A DNA stretch of 32,262 bases. Source: an uncultured Oligoflexia bacterium (GTDB lineage: Bacteria; Bdellovibrionota; Bacteriovoracia; Bacteriovoracales; Bacteriovoracaceae). This document shows, piece by piece, positions 14,638 to 22,672 of this stretch. Position 1 is the stretch's first letter. The number at the start of each line of letters is the position of its first letter. The notes under the pieces are model-generated. The model was not told the DNA's origin and searched no databases. It saw only the letters and a list, made by a program, of their open reading frames with translations. Location: NCBI GenBank assembly GCA_950061135.1, contig CATLVU010000020.1, positions 1-32,262 on the forward strand, in the 5' to 3' direction. The position numbers and the translations under genes are program-made.

Positions 14638-15195
14638 ATGAGACATAAAAACTCTGACCATTATAGTATGGACACAAGTCACGAAAATTATTCTACAAAA
14701 TGGATCGAAAACTTAGCTTTGGATGAAATTCAAATGGAAGAGTCAGGTGTTATTAATTTCACTGAACATCTTGATCCATCAAAACTTCTGGAAGAATCCT
14801 CAATTGAGTTAATGGAACAACTTCGAGAAAAGTTTGATTTAGCCGTTTCACTTTTTAATAATTTGAGAAAAGAGGTAAATGGAGAATCAAAGGTTATAAA
14901 AGTTTTTAAAATTTCAAATACAATTAATGATTTTATGTTATTCAGAAACTCTCTGAAACTAGTTATTGCAAGAAAGTCTATTGATACAATTTCCCTTGGG
15001 TTTCTTTCTAATTCAGGTGGTTTATTTGCAGCAAGATTAAACTTTGAACAAGACTCTAAGCAAAGAATTCATGAAATTAAAGCTCACGTGGGCCCTTTTA
15101 ATAATATCTATTGGAAGTTTAAAGGCGAAAACGTAGAACTGGATTCTCTTGTTAGACATTACCTAACAGAGTTTATAAAACATTCTGCTAGATAA
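14638..15195 (+). CDS. Hypothetical protein downstream of 6S RNA
   Basis: A 185-aa soluble, mixed alpha/beta protein with an acidic, Ser-rich start and no signal peptide or membrane helix. No family recognised. The ATG comes 17 bases after the 6S RNA end and has no Shine-Dalgarno; an ATG ten codons on (14668) has none either. It is probably transcribed by read-through from the 6S promoter or from an undetected promoter inside the RNA gene. Its stop overlaps the convergent SDR gene by 8 bases. Real gene likely from its length and codon use; role unknown. Confidence 0.6.
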   Translation: MRHKNSDHYSMDTSHENYSTKWIENLALDEIQMEESGVINFTEHLDPSKLLEESSIELMEQLREKFDLAVSLFNNLRKEVNGESKVIKVFKISNTINDFMLFRNSLKLVIARKSIDTISLGFLSNSGGLFAARLNFEQDSKQRIHEIKAHVGPFNNIYWKFKGENVELDSLVRHYLTEFIKHSAR

Positions 15196-16162
15196 AATTA
15201 ATTCCATCTGTTTTCTTACGATCTTTTACTTCGATGTTTTTTTCAACTGACATTTTAAAGCGCTTAACAACTTCTTTTATACTCGGCGGCTTAAAGTCTA
15301 ATTCTCTTTCTATTAGTTTTGTGTCTAACTCAAAAAAAAGTTCTTCACCAAGGTTTTGTAAGGCCAATTTATTTTCAGTTCGAGGAAAGCCCCACTCTCC
15401 TTTAACAAGAAGATTTGTATTCATATTAAATTCTTGCATATACTCATAGGCAAGCTCATATCGATTCATCATATTCATCGTTGTTACATTATAAACTTTG
15501 TTAATCACTCCGCGTCTAATTGCTCTATCAACAACCTGAGCTAGAGTATAAAAATCTAAATATCCATTATAAACGACTGAGTCACATATTATTTTACGAT
15601 TAAACATATTATTCTTATCTAGATACTCAGTGAATGATAGGTCTTGAGGATGAAAGGTTCTTCCTATAAAGGGGGAACACCTTAGTATCATATAATTCAA
15701 ACAAGATTTTTGAATATAAAACTCAGCCGATGTGACAGAATTACCATAAACACTTGAAGGGGTTGGAGAATCATGTTCTAGAAAACATTTTTTTTCGCCT
15801 GAAAAAATATAAGAACTGCTTATATAAATAAACCTTGAATTATAACGTTCAGTTGCACTTGTAACATGGAAAATACCGCCCGTATTTAAGGAGTCGGATA
15901 ATTGCGGATCATTTTGACAGTCTTCTAAAGAAGTTAAACCTGCTGCATAGATTGTAAAATCTGGTTTAAATAAATACATTACTCTACGAACTTGCTCTTT
16001 ATCTGTGATGTCACATTGAACACTCAGAACACCATCGATCTCAATTGGATTTTTATGATATGACCCTATAACTCGATATCGATTTTTTAAAATTTCAGCG
16101 AGATTAGACCCAACCATTGACGAAAGACCGACAATAAAGATCGTTTTTTTTCTATCATTCAT
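15188..16162 (-). CDS. RmlD/SDR-family nucleotide-sugar protein lacking the catalytic Lys
   Basis: A 324-aa extended short-chain dehydrogenase most like dTDP-4-dehydrorhamnose reductases. The Rossmann motif is GLSSMVGSN (12-20), with D51 in CDITD and AAGLTSLEDC (73-82). The active-site Ser and Tyr are present (ISSSYIFSG 114-122, Y139), but the Lys of Y-x3-K is Val143 in YGNSV. The family relies on that Lys, so catalysis is doubtful; it could bind a sugar nucleotide or act as a regulator. It lies downstream of the flagellins but a terminator separates them. The promoter is placed for leaderless translation: extended -10 TATAAT six bases before ATG. Confidence 0.85.
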   Translation of the reverse strand: MNDRKKTIFIVGLSSMVGSNLAEILKNRYRVIGSYHKNPIEIDGVLSVQCDITDKEQVRRVMYLFKPDFTIYAAGLTSLEDCQNDPQLSDSLNTGGIFHVTSATERYNSRFIYISSSYIFSGEKKCFLEHDSPTPSSVYGNSVTSAEFYIQKSCLNYMILRCSPFIGRTFHPQDLSFTEYLDKNNMFNRKIICDSVVYNGYLDFYTLAQVVDRAIRRGVINKVYNVTTMNMMNRYELAYEYMQEFNMNTNLLVKGEWGFPRTENKLALQNLGEELFFELDTKLIERELDFKPPSIKEVVKRFKMSVEKNIEVKDRKKTDGINFI

Positions 16163-16168
16163 AAAAAA

Positions 16169-16177
16169 ATTATAACA
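16169..16177 (-). promoter_or_regulatory. Extended -10 promoter at the SDR start codon
   Basis: Minus strand TGTTATAAT, followed by six T and then ATG, so the predicted transcription start is the A of ATG. No ribosome site is present. Confidence 0.6.
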
Positions 16178-16191
16178 TTAATCTGAAAAAG

Positions 16192-16227
16192 CAAAAATAG
16201 AAAGAGGTTGCCTCATTCGAGGCAACC
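16192..16227 (-). terminator. Rho-independent terminator after the first flagellin gene
   Basis: A 9-bp stem (GGTTGCCTC/GAGGCAACC, 16219-16227 with 16206-16214) with a 4-base loop, then TCTTTCTATTTTT on the minus strand, 13 bases after the flagellin stop. Confidence 0.88.
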
Positions 16228-16240
16228 CCTGGGTAGGCAT

Positions 16241-17074
16241 TTATGATAAAAGTTTTAAGGCAAGTTGTGGTGTCTGGTTTGCCTGAGCCAGAACGGAAGC
16301 ACCCGCTTGTGTAAGAATTTGATTTCGAGTCATATCTGCTGTTTCTTTTGCAACATCTACGTCTCTTATCCGTGAGTTGGCCTCACTGTAATTCTCAACT
16401 GATACACCAATATTGTTAACAACTGAAGTAAGCCTATTCTGAAGGGCACCAAGATCTGCTCTTGCACCATTGACTTGAACCAAAGCATCGTCGAGTTTTG
16501 CCAGTGCCAATTGTGCACCTTCTTTGTTAGCAACACTCTCTGCTGTAAGTCCAAGTGAGGCCAGTGTTGAGTCGATACTTCCTGAGTCGAATTTAATCCG
16601 ATCATTAGTTGGATTGTTTCTAAATCCAACTTGTATCTCGACCAGTCCCCCCTGTCCATTAAGGAGCTTTCGACTGTTAAACTCTGATGACTCTGAAATT
16701 CTTTGGATTTCATCTTTGAGTTGTTGAAACTCAATATTTGAAAATCCTCTTTCAGTGTCCCCCACTGTGTCCGAAGCAGACTGAACTGCAAGCTCACGAA
16801 GTCTGATAATGATATTAGAGATTTCTGACAATCCCCCTTCCGCTGTTTGAACAAGTGAAATACCATCATCTGCGTTCCTCTTTGCTTGTTGGAGTCCTCT
16901 GATTTGGGCCTTTAAGTTTTCACTAATTGCCAGCCCTGCAGCATCATCCGCAGCTCTTGTAATACGCTCCCCACTTGAGAGCTTTCTTAAGTTGTTATCT
17001 AATTGTCTTTTAGTATTTCCTAGCTGTCTTTGCGCAGAAATACTCTGTACATTTGTATTTATTCTTAATCCCAT
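16241..17074 (-). CDS. fliC: Flagellin
   Basis: A 277-aa flagellin made almost only of the conserved D0/D1 ends: MGLRINTNVQSISAQRQL at the start and NQILTQAGASVLAQANQ near the end, with little variable centre. It is exported without cleavage by the flagellar type III apparatus and forms the filament. It starts MGLRINTN like its neighbour, which fixes the ATG at 17074. A GGAG ribosome site precedes it, and directly upstream sits a five-codon open frame with a stronger site. It is about 65% similar by eye to the second flagellin, a tandem paralogue. Followed by a good terminator. Confidence 0.96.
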   Translation of the reverse strand: MGLRINTNVQSISAQRQLGNTKRQLDNNLRKLSSGERITRAADDAAGLAISENLKAQIRGLQQAKRNADDGISLVQTAEGGLSEISNIIIRLRELAVQSASDTVGDTERGFSNIEFQQLKDEIQRISESSEFNSRKLLNGQGGLVEIQVGFRNNPTNDRIKFDSGSIDSTLASLGLTAESVANKEGAQLALAKLDDALVQVNGARADLGALQNRLTSVVNNIGVSVENYSEANSRIRDVDVAKETADMTRNQILTQAGASVLAQANQTPQLALKLLS

Positions 17075-17076
17075 TT

Positions 17077-17094
17077 TTAATCTCCATTACGCAT
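17077..17094 (-). other. Five-codon leader open frame before flagellin
   Basis: ATG-CGT-AAT-GGA-GAT-TAA, preceded by a perfect AAGGAGG (17101-17107) six bases upstream. Its stop is two bases before the flagellin ATG. The flagellin's own weaker ribosome site (GGAG) lies inside it. It may couple translation or load ribosomes for flagellin. Confidence 0.5.
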
Positions 17095-17282
17095 AATAAA
17101 CCTCCTTGTTTTTACGTCGAGCCTTCTGCTCTTTTGTTAGTATTTAGTTTTTGCACTACAGCCGTCACTAAACTTTTAACAATCTATGCCTACACAAATT
17201 GTTAATACTCATCATTAACTCTTGCAGGAGTTTCTGAACAACATGCGTGTTTTAACACGCTAACTACTAGGGTTCTCTCTTA
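17095..17282 (-). promoter_or_regulatory. Leader region between the two flagellin genes
   Basis: 188 bases with no gene. It contains a 7-bp perfect hairpin (GCGTGTT/AACACGC, 17245-17260) about 25 bases after the stop of the second flagellin. The hairpin lacks a T tract, so it is at best a weak terminator or a transcript-end stem. I find no convincing sigma-28 or sigma-54 box, although a separate promoter for the downstream flagellin would be expected. Confidence 0.35.
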
Positions 17283-18128
17283 TTAGCTAGAAGCTGATTG
17301 GATAAGAGTTAATGCACTAGTTGATGATTGATTCGCTTGAGCTAGAACCGAAGTACCTGCTTGCATCAAGATATTATTCTTTGTCAGTTCAGCTGTCGCA
17401 GAAGCGATATCAGCATCTCTAACCCTTGAATTTGCAGCACTCAAGTTTTCAATACTTACTTGAATATTATTTGCCGTTGATTGAAGTCTGTTTTGAAGAG
17501 CACCAAAGTCCGCTCTAATTCCCGAAACAGAAACAATTGCTTGATCAATTGAAGCTAAAGAGTTCTGAGAAGAAATCTTATCTGCAACTGATGCTAAGTT
17601 TAATCCTAGAGCAGCAACATTTACATCTGCACTTGAAGCATCAAATGTAAGTCTGTCACTCAAAGGATCATTTCTGGTACCAATTTGAATATCAAAAACA
17701 GCACCTGTACCATTTAATAGTGGTACTCTGTTAAATTCTGTTGAGTTTGCAATACGATCTGTCTCTGCCACTAATTGCTCAAATTCAACATTAAGAAATT
17801 TTCTTTCCGTTGCACCAATCGTGTCCGAAGCAGCTTGAACTGCAAGTTCTCTAAGTCTAATTAGAATGTTTGAAATTTCTGATAAACCACCTTCAGCGAT
17901 TTGAACTAGTGAAATACCATCTTGTGTATTTCTCTCTGCTTGTCCTAAACCTCTAATCTGTGCTTTAAGGTTTTCTGAGATTGCCAATCCTGCAGCGTCA
18001 TCACCTGCACGGTTGATTCTCTGACCTGAAGACAATTGCTCCAAAGTCTTTTGCTGTGCGAGCCTAGTTTTCCCTAGATTTCTCTGGGCATTTAAACTCG
18101 ATACATTTGTGTTAATACGTAAACCCAT
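17283..18128 (-). CDS. fliC: Flagellin (tandem paralogue)
   Basis: A 281-aa flagellin starting MGLRINTNVSSLNAQRNL, with the conserved D0/D1 amino end and a matching carboxyl end (NNILMQAGTSVLAQANQ). The central region is short, so there is no large exposed D2/D3 domain. Strong ribosome site AAGGAGG before ATG, and a sigma-28-like box upstream. It is the first of two tandem flagellin genes on this strand. Flagellate predators of this group often carry several flagellins. Confidence 0.96.
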   Translation of the reverse strand: MGLRINTNVSSLNAQRNLGKTRLAQQKTLEQLSSGQRINRAGDDAAGLAISENLKAQIRGLGQAERNTQDGISLVQIAEGGLSEISNILIRLRELAVQAASDTIGATERKFLNVEFEQLVAETDRIANSTEFNRVPLLNGTGAVFDIQIGTRNDPLSDRLTFDASSADVNVAALGLNLASVADKISSQNSLASIDQAIVSVSGIRADFGALQNRLQSTANNIQVSIENLSAANSRVRDADIASATAELTKNNILMQAGTSVLAQANQSSTSALTLIQSASS

Positions 18129-18202
18129 CTGTATCCTCCTTGATATTGGGTTTCACTCACATCTTCCTGAGTAAGTGAGATGAAATAGATTCATCACAAT
18201 AC

Positions 18203-18228
18203 TTCTCGGGGGATAAAAATCTTTTTTA
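18203..18228 (-). promoter_or_regulatory. Possible sigma-28 (FliA) promoter of the flagellin
   Basis: Minus strand TAAA, 14-base spacer, CCCGAGAA. This fits the FliA consensus (TAAA, N15, GCCGATAA) in six of eight -10 bases with one base less in the spacer. The leader would be about 70 nt and includes a hairpin around CTCAC/GTGAG. Confidence 0.4.
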
Positions 18229-18263
18229 ATTTTTTTTACTTAATTAATTTTTACCGGAATTTT

Positions 18264-18293
18264 TTGCCGAAAACGCTATTAAAGGCTTAGAAT
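18264..18293 (+). promoter_or_regulatory. Possible promoter at the acetyltransferase start
   Basis: TTGCCG, 18-base spacer, TAGAAT (18288-18293), eight bases before the ATG at 18302. The mRNA would have a leader of one or two bases at most. Confidence 0.35.
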
Positions 18294-18301
18294 ATAGGTA
18301 G

Positions 18302-19231
18302 ATGAAACAAACTAATTTAAAGAAAAGACCAGACTTAATAGAAGCCACTATCGACTTAATCGAAAAGTCGTTTGAGTATAACTCAAAAAACTCATTTAAA
18401 ATTGATTTTTATCCACTTGTTAACTCTACTAATTTTGAGCATTGCCACCTGTTAATTGATAATAACAAAGTTATAGGCCATATAGGTCGGTTGCAAAAAT
18501 CTCTTAAAATAAATAATCATGTTTTCAACATCAATATGTTTGGTGGAATAGCAATCGATGAGCAGTTTCAAGGACAAGGAATATTTAAGGAGTTTTTCAA
18601 CAATGTACTAAAACGTTATCCACAAGAAGCATTAAATTTTTTATGGAGCGATAAAATTGATCTTTATAACAAGTTTAATTTTCATCCCTGTATTGAAATG
18701 TTTGAATACGCTTCTAAGAAGTCTGACATTAATAATCATTTTGAGATTAAAAAAATTGATCTAGATATTGTATCTGCTCATTTTTCAAATAACCCATATG
18801 AAATTCGTTTTCAAAGAGACTCTAAAGACTGGAAGGAGCTTTCACATATCACCTCATGCCAAGTATATGGAATATATCGAGAGTCAAAACTTATTAATTA
18901 TTTTATAAAAGACAAGGGACAAGATTTAACTGATATTATTCACGAATATTATTATATGGACTCTGAACAGTTGAGTATTATGCAAAATTACGGATCAGTA
19001 TGGTCCTCATATCAATATGAAGATATAAAACCAACACCTCTGTTTGCAGCTTTAGGACAAATTAATAACAAGAAAGAGTTTCACTCCTTTATTAGTACAC
19101 TTTATAATATAGACATTACTGATCTAAATCATTCAGATATTGATCTACTACAGGGTTTTTTAGGCCCCGGCAAATTCAAAGAAATTGAGAGTAAATACCA
19201 TTTCTATTTTTGTGGACTTGAGACGATTTAA
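18302..19231 (+). CDS. GNAT-family N-acetyltransferase
   Basis: A 309-aa protein. The amino-terminal half shows a GNAT fold: an IGHIGRL strand, then NMFGGIAIDEQFQGQGIFKEFF, whose QxxGxG loop (Q88-G93) binds the acetyl-CoA pyrophosphate. Past residue 130 a second half of unrecognised sequence follows, about twice the length of a simple GNAT. It is divergent from the flagellin gene. Acetylation of a surface sugar or protein is possible from context, but no substrate can be named. No Shine-Dalgarno sequence, and the -10 box is very close to the ATG. Confidence 0.8.
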   Translation: MKQTNLKKRPDLIEATIDLIEKSFEYNSKNSFKIDFYPLVNSTNFEHCHLLIDNNKVIGHIGRLQKSLKINNHVFNINMFGGIAIDEQFQGQGIFKEFFNNVLKRYPQEALNFLWSDKIDLYNKFNFHPCIEMFEYASKKSDINNHFEIKKIDLDIVSAHFSNNPYEIRFQRDSKDWKELSHITSCQVYGIYRESKLINYFIKDKGQDLTDIIHEYYYMDSEQLSIMQNYGSVWSSYQYEDIKPTPLFAALGQINNKKEFHSFISTLYNIDITDLNHSDIDLLQGFLGPGKFKEIESKYHFYFCGLETI

Positions 19232-19308
19232 TATCGTAAAAATTTCATGCAATATTAATTTAATGACTAATATTTATACAAAATAGATCTCAAAAGCCAT
19301 TCAAAAAA

Positions 19309-19324
19309 TGGCATCTTCCTTGCC
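19309..19324 (+). promoter_or_regulatory. Sigma-54 promoter
   Basis: TGGCATCTTCCTTGCC: GG and GC exactly 10 bases apart, with TGGCA and TTGC elements matching the -24/-12 consensus. Start expected near 19335, about 22 nt before the ATG. An inverted repeat GCCATT-N5-AATGGC (19296-19312) overlaps the -24 element. Confidence 0.75.
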
Positions 19325-19356
19325 GATATTACAGCAAACAAACAAAGGGAGAGAGA

Positions 19357-20040
19357 ATGAGAAAGCAAATTGTAACAACGCTTATTTTAGGAATGGTATT
19401 TTCAATCTCTAGTAATGCGCAAATGTCTAAAGGTATTTCAGAGCTAAATGATAGGCATTCTAAAAAAATAACAGCTGTTGTTGATATTAAACCAATGATC
19501 AAAGGAATTATCGAAAATTACGAAGTTAAAGCTAATGATGAATACAGTGGCCTTATTGATTATCCATATTATGATGATGAAGACTCAAATGGTAAAAAAG
19601 TTAGGGTGTACGAAAAATACGGATCAGGATCGCCTGTCTTTGTTGAAGATAATACTGATGTTATATTTGTTGGATTACAAAAATTAGTAAAAATATCACA
19701 TTCTAAACTTTGTTCAATTAAAGCTGATTTAAGCGTAGGAGAGAAAGAGTTTGTTATAACAACTGCAAATTTTGCTCAGACTCTTACCAAGGTAACACTT
19801 GATAAAAAATTATCAAAAGAAGAAGCCACTGGTTGTTTAAAACAATTATTAAAACAAACAAGAAATGGAATGTTAGATATAGAGTTTGAATATACTCCGG
19901 TACTTCTTCAACTTAAAGATGATTATACTCAAATCACAAATGATCAAGATTTAGAAATAAATGATTCATCATTAGATAAAGAAATTCAAGATCGAGCATC
20001 TTCTTTTGAGAATAATCAAGTTCAAATACTTGAAGATTAA
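19357..20040 (+). CDS. Secreted protein under sigma-54 control
   Basis: A 227-aa protein with a signal peptide (MRKQIVTTLILGMVFSISSNA, cut after Ala21). The mature part is mostly soluble, with two cysteines (C119, C160) that may form a disulphide and an acidic tail ending LED. No family recognised. A strong ribosome site, GGGAGAGAGA, is shared in style with the 58-aa secreted peptides, which also have sigma-54 promoters, so they may belong to one regulon. A palindromic terminator follows. Probably periplasmic or surface-located; function unknown. Confidence 0.8.
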   Translation: MRKQIVTTLILGMVFSISSNAQMSKGISELNDRHSKKITAVVDIKPMIKGIIENYEVKANDEYSGLIDYPYYDDEDSNGKKVRVYEKYGSGSPVFVEDNTDVIFVGLQKLVKISHSKLCSIKADLSVGEKEFVITTANFAQTLTKVTLDKKLSKEEATGCLKQLLKQTRNGMLDIEFEYTPVLLQLKDDYTQITNDQDLEINDSSLDKEIQDRASSFENNQVQILED

Positions 20041-20047
20041 AATCCAT

Positions 20048-20065
20048 GGCCCTCATATGAGGGCC
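20048..20065. terminator. Bidirectional terminator palindrome
   Basis: A perfect 18-bp palindrome, GGCCCTCAT/ATGAGGGCC, between two convergent genes (stops at 20040 and 20075). T-rich flanks are modest on both sides, so it can serve both directions. Confidence 0.75.
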
Positions 20066-20074
20066 TATATTTAA

Positions 20075-21784
20075 TTAATACCTCTTCAAAAAAGCTCTTG
20101 AAACTAAAATCCCGGAAACTACCCAGCATAAATAAACTTGAATAGGCATATGCTTAAAACTTAAAGTGGTCATGTCTTTTAAAAAATAAACACCCGCAAT
20201 AAACAATAATGTTGAGCAAAATATAAGTGTACAAAAAACTAAGCTTTTAGATAAGTGTTGAAGCTCTGGGCGAAGACCTTTTATATCAATTTCAAATCCA
20301 TAATTTCTTCTAGAAAACTCTCTTAAAATCCATCTAATATGCCTAGGTAATACTCGAATTGAATTTAAAGTATCTTTACCAAGCCACAAAGACTCTTCAA
20401 TCAGAGCTTCTTTAGAAAATACTTCCCCCCAGATTGTATTAATCTCAGACTCTATGATTTCAAAAATATTAAGATTAATATTCAGAGATTTGCCAACTCC
20501 ATCTAAAGTCATTAATGCTCTAAAAATTATAAACCATTCGCGTGGTAAATAGATTTGATGTTTACCAAGTGTTGTTACGATTGAATTACTAAGTTCCGTG
20601 ACGTCTAGATCTTGAACGTTCAATCCAATAAAAGGATGAAGTGCATCCTTTATGTCTCTTGTTAATACATCAACATCTGGAATATCATCATAGTCCGCAA
20701 CCTCAAGTAACTCGAAGGTGAGATTTTCATAATTATTACTTACAAGAGAATATAATATTGAAATAAGACTTGTTTTATTTTTCTGGCTTATATTTCCTAC
20801 CAACCCAAAATCAAGTAGCCCTATTTTTCCATCATCTAGATAAAAGAAATTTCCTCCATGTAAATCTGCATGAAAAAACCCATCTCCTAAAAGAGTGTGC
20901 ATAAAGTTTTTTACAGCTTTAATCAGTTTTTCTTCAAGATCAGGATAGTCAGAAAGATTTTTTATTTGATTAAACGGTTTTCCCTCTAAACATTCCATCA
21001 CTAAAATTTTAGTTGTTGAATATTCCTTATAAACTTTTGGGATTTTAAAAAGTTGCTCTGTATCTATTTTTTTAAGATTCTTCGCAAGTTTTTCATTATT
21101 GTTCGCTTCAATCAAAAAATTTAATTCTAAACGAATGCTTTGAAAAAAATCTTTTATCGCACGAGAAACACCTAAGTACTTTAGCTCATTTGAAATCTTC
21201 TCCACTCTTGTTATGATGTAATAAATAATTTCAAAATCTGTTAAAATTGTTCGTTTAATTTCAGGTCTTCTAACCTTAATAACAACATTTTCACCTGATA
21301 AAAGCTGAGCTTTATAAACTGCCCCTATAGATGCAACTCCAAGCGGCTTTTCATCAACAGACTTAAACACTTCGTTGATTGGTTTACTCAATTCCTCTTC
21401 AATTCTTTGCTTGGCTTTTTCAAATGGAAAAGGAGAAACATTACTTTGAAGCTCTTTTAACTCTGCAATAAAGGCTGCGTTAAAAATATCTTCTCTAGTT
21501 GATAAAAGTTGACCCAATTTTATAAAACTAGGGCCTAATTCTTCAAAAGATTTTCGTAATCGATGGCCGACAGAAGCCCAAACTTCATTTTCTGATTTAT
21601 CATCACCTAAGTTTAATTTAAGACGAGATTTAGGAATAACAAAATTAGGAATTAAAAGATGCAAGTTTGATTTATAAATAAATTCATCAAACCCATGTTT
21701 CGCCAATACACTGAGAATTTCACGAAAACGTCCGACGTTTTTAATTGTTTTAGTAATCCCTATTCCTGTTTTAATTATATCCAT
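20075..21784 (-). CDS. UbiB/AarF (ABC1/ADCK) atypical kinase
   Basis: A 569-aa protein with all UbiB landmarks: the KxGQ motif FIKLGQLLSTR (K89-Q92), the Ala-rich loop ASIGAVYKAQL (151-161) in place of a glycine loop, Lys170 in VVIKVRRP, catalytic HADLHGGN (305-312) and LLDFG (323-327). Two membrane helices sit at the carboxyl end (about 520-565). UbiB proteins assist ubiquinone biosynthesis at the membrane, probably as ATPases. No other ubi gene is in view. The start follows a -10-like TAGACT by six bases with no ribosome site, so the mRNA may be leaderless. Confidence 0.92.
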   Translation of the reverse strand: MDIIKTGIGITKTIKNVGRFREILSVLAKHGFDEFIYKSNLHLLIPNFVIPKSRLKLNLGDDKSENEVWASVGHRLRKSFEELGPSFIKLGQLLSTREDIFNAAFIAELKELQSNVSPFPFEKAKQRIEEELSKPINEVFKSVDEKPLGVASIGAVYKAQLLSGENVVIKVRRPEIKRTILTDFEIIYYIITRVEKISNELKYLGVSRAIKDFFQSIRLELNFLIEANNNEKLAKNLKKIDTEQLFKIPKVYKEYSTTKILVMECLEGKPFNQIKNLSDYPDLEEKLIKAVKNFMHTLLGDGFFHADLHGGNFFYLDDGKIGLLDFGLVGNISQKNKTSLISILYSLVSNNYENLTFELLEVADYDDIPDVDVLTRDIKDALHPFIGLNVQDLDVTELSNSIVTTLGKHQIYLPREWFIIFRALMTLDGVGKSLNINLNIFEIIESEINTIWGEVFSKEALIEESLWLGKDTLNSIRVLPRHIRWILREFSRRNYGFEIDIKGLRPELQHLSKSLVFCTLIFCSTLLFIAGVYFLKDMTTLSFKHMPIQVYLCWVVSGILVSRAFLKRY

Positions 21785-21790
21785 GAATAC

Positions 21791-21819
21791 AGTCTAATGA
21801 GACTTTTTTAATTAAACAA
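21791..21819 (-). promoter_or_regulatory. Possible promoter at the UbiB start
   Basis: Minus strand TTGTTT, 17-base spacer, TAGACT, then six bases and ATG. No Shine-Dalgarno sequence. Confidence 0.4.
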
Positions 21820-21853
21820 TGACCAAGATATTTTATTTTATTCAGTGAAGTGC

Positions 21854-21859
21854 TAAAAT
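21854..21859 (+). promoter_or_regulatory. Possible -10 box at the 21867 gene
   Basis: TAAAAT seven bases before the ATG and no ribosome site; the -35 is weak. Confidence 0.35.
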
Positions 21860-21866
21860 ATTCAAG

Positions 21867-22364
21867 ATGAAAAAAATTAGTACTTTATTTATTTTTCTTT
21901 TTTCCTTTAATACGTTTGCAATCGAGACTTGTTCCCGAGTCGCACAAGTTAATTACCAACAACTTTTAGTGGATGCAGGAGAACATAAAAAAGGTGAAGG
22001 CCTTCGCTTTTATCTTGAAAAAGACCCTGAAAGCGAAAAACTACTAAATGAGTATCAAGAAAAAAGTAAACCTACTATCCTTGGAGCTTCAGCAAGTACC
22101 CTTGGTTCCTTATTAATTTTGTCGGGATTAATCAAAACTGGCGAAAATGAAAATTCAGCAAATACTAATCGATTTTTACTTGCAGGCTCAGCTCTCATTG
22201 CAACGAGTTACCTTATTTCTAAAACAATTCAGTTTCAAAATGAAAAAATTTTAGAAAAAGCCGTCAATGAGTACAATAAACGAAATAAACCACTAATTTA
22301 TTTCTCCCCCTATCAAGATAGCAATAGCTCTGGTATAAGTTTTGGAGTACAAAAAGGTTTTTAG
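21867..22364 (+). CDS. Exported membrane protein of unknown function
   Basis: A 165-aa protein with a signal peptide (MKKISTLFIFLFSFNTFA, cut after Ala18), a charged segment, then two hydrophobic stretches (about 70-87 and 103-118) joined by a short polar loop, and a carboxyl tail. The ending resembles small envelope proteins of unknown function. Eight bases before the zinc-ribbon gene, so probably in one transcript with it, greA and recG. No family recognised. Confidence 0.7.
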   Translation: MKKISTLFIFLFSFNTFAIETCSRVAQVNYQQLLVDAGEHKKGEGLRFYLEKDPESEKLLNEYQEKSKPTILGASASTLGSLLILSGLIKTGENENSANTNRFLLAGSALIATSYLISKTIQFQNEKILEKAVNEYNKRNKPLIYFSPYQDSNSSGISFGVQKGF

Positions 22365-22372
22365 GATTACCT

Positions 22373-22660
22373 GTGGAAGTAAAATGTTATAAATGTCATT
22401 CAACTTTAGATTTAGCACCAGAGCAATCTGTGGCAAGGTCAGAAGAATGCCCAAGTTGTATGACCAGCATACGATGCTGCCATATGTGTAAATTTTATGA
22501 TGTTCATGCCTATAACGAATGTAAAGAACCCGTAGCTGAAAGAATTATAGATAAAGAGAAGGCAAACTTTTGCGATCATTATATTTTAATGGACCCGAAA
22601 AATTCGCCTAAAAAGTCTGAAGATCTTTTGGCAGCAGCAAACGCTCTTTTTAAAAAATAA
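22373..22660 (+). CDS. Small Cys-rich zinc-ribbon protein
   Basis: A 95-aa protein starting at GTG, supported by AGGA six bases upstream. It has three Cys pairs: C5/C8 (CYKC), C26/C29 (CPSC) and C35-C36/C39 (CCHMC), plus C50, C67 and H69. Two zinc sites are likely: a first ribbon from C5/C8 with C26/C29, and a second from the remaining residues. The tail is charged. It is not tied to a known enzyme. It lies 12 bases before greA, so a link with transcription is possible but unproven. Confidence 0.75.
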   Translation: MEVKCYKCHSTLDLAPEQSVARSEECPSCMTSIRCCHMCKFYDVHAYNECKEPVAERIIDKEKANFCDHYILMDPKNSPKKSEDLLAAANALFKK

Positions 22661-22672
22661 TCGGAGAAAATT

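Noticed and set aside
16366-16869. A 167-codon open frame inside the first flagellin gene, same strand, other frame
   Set aside because: Shadow of a strongly conserved gene; no ribosome site and no recognisable protein features.
15188-18128. SDR gene and flagellins as one operon
   Set aside because: A strong terminator at 16192-16227 and a -10 box at the SDR start separate them.
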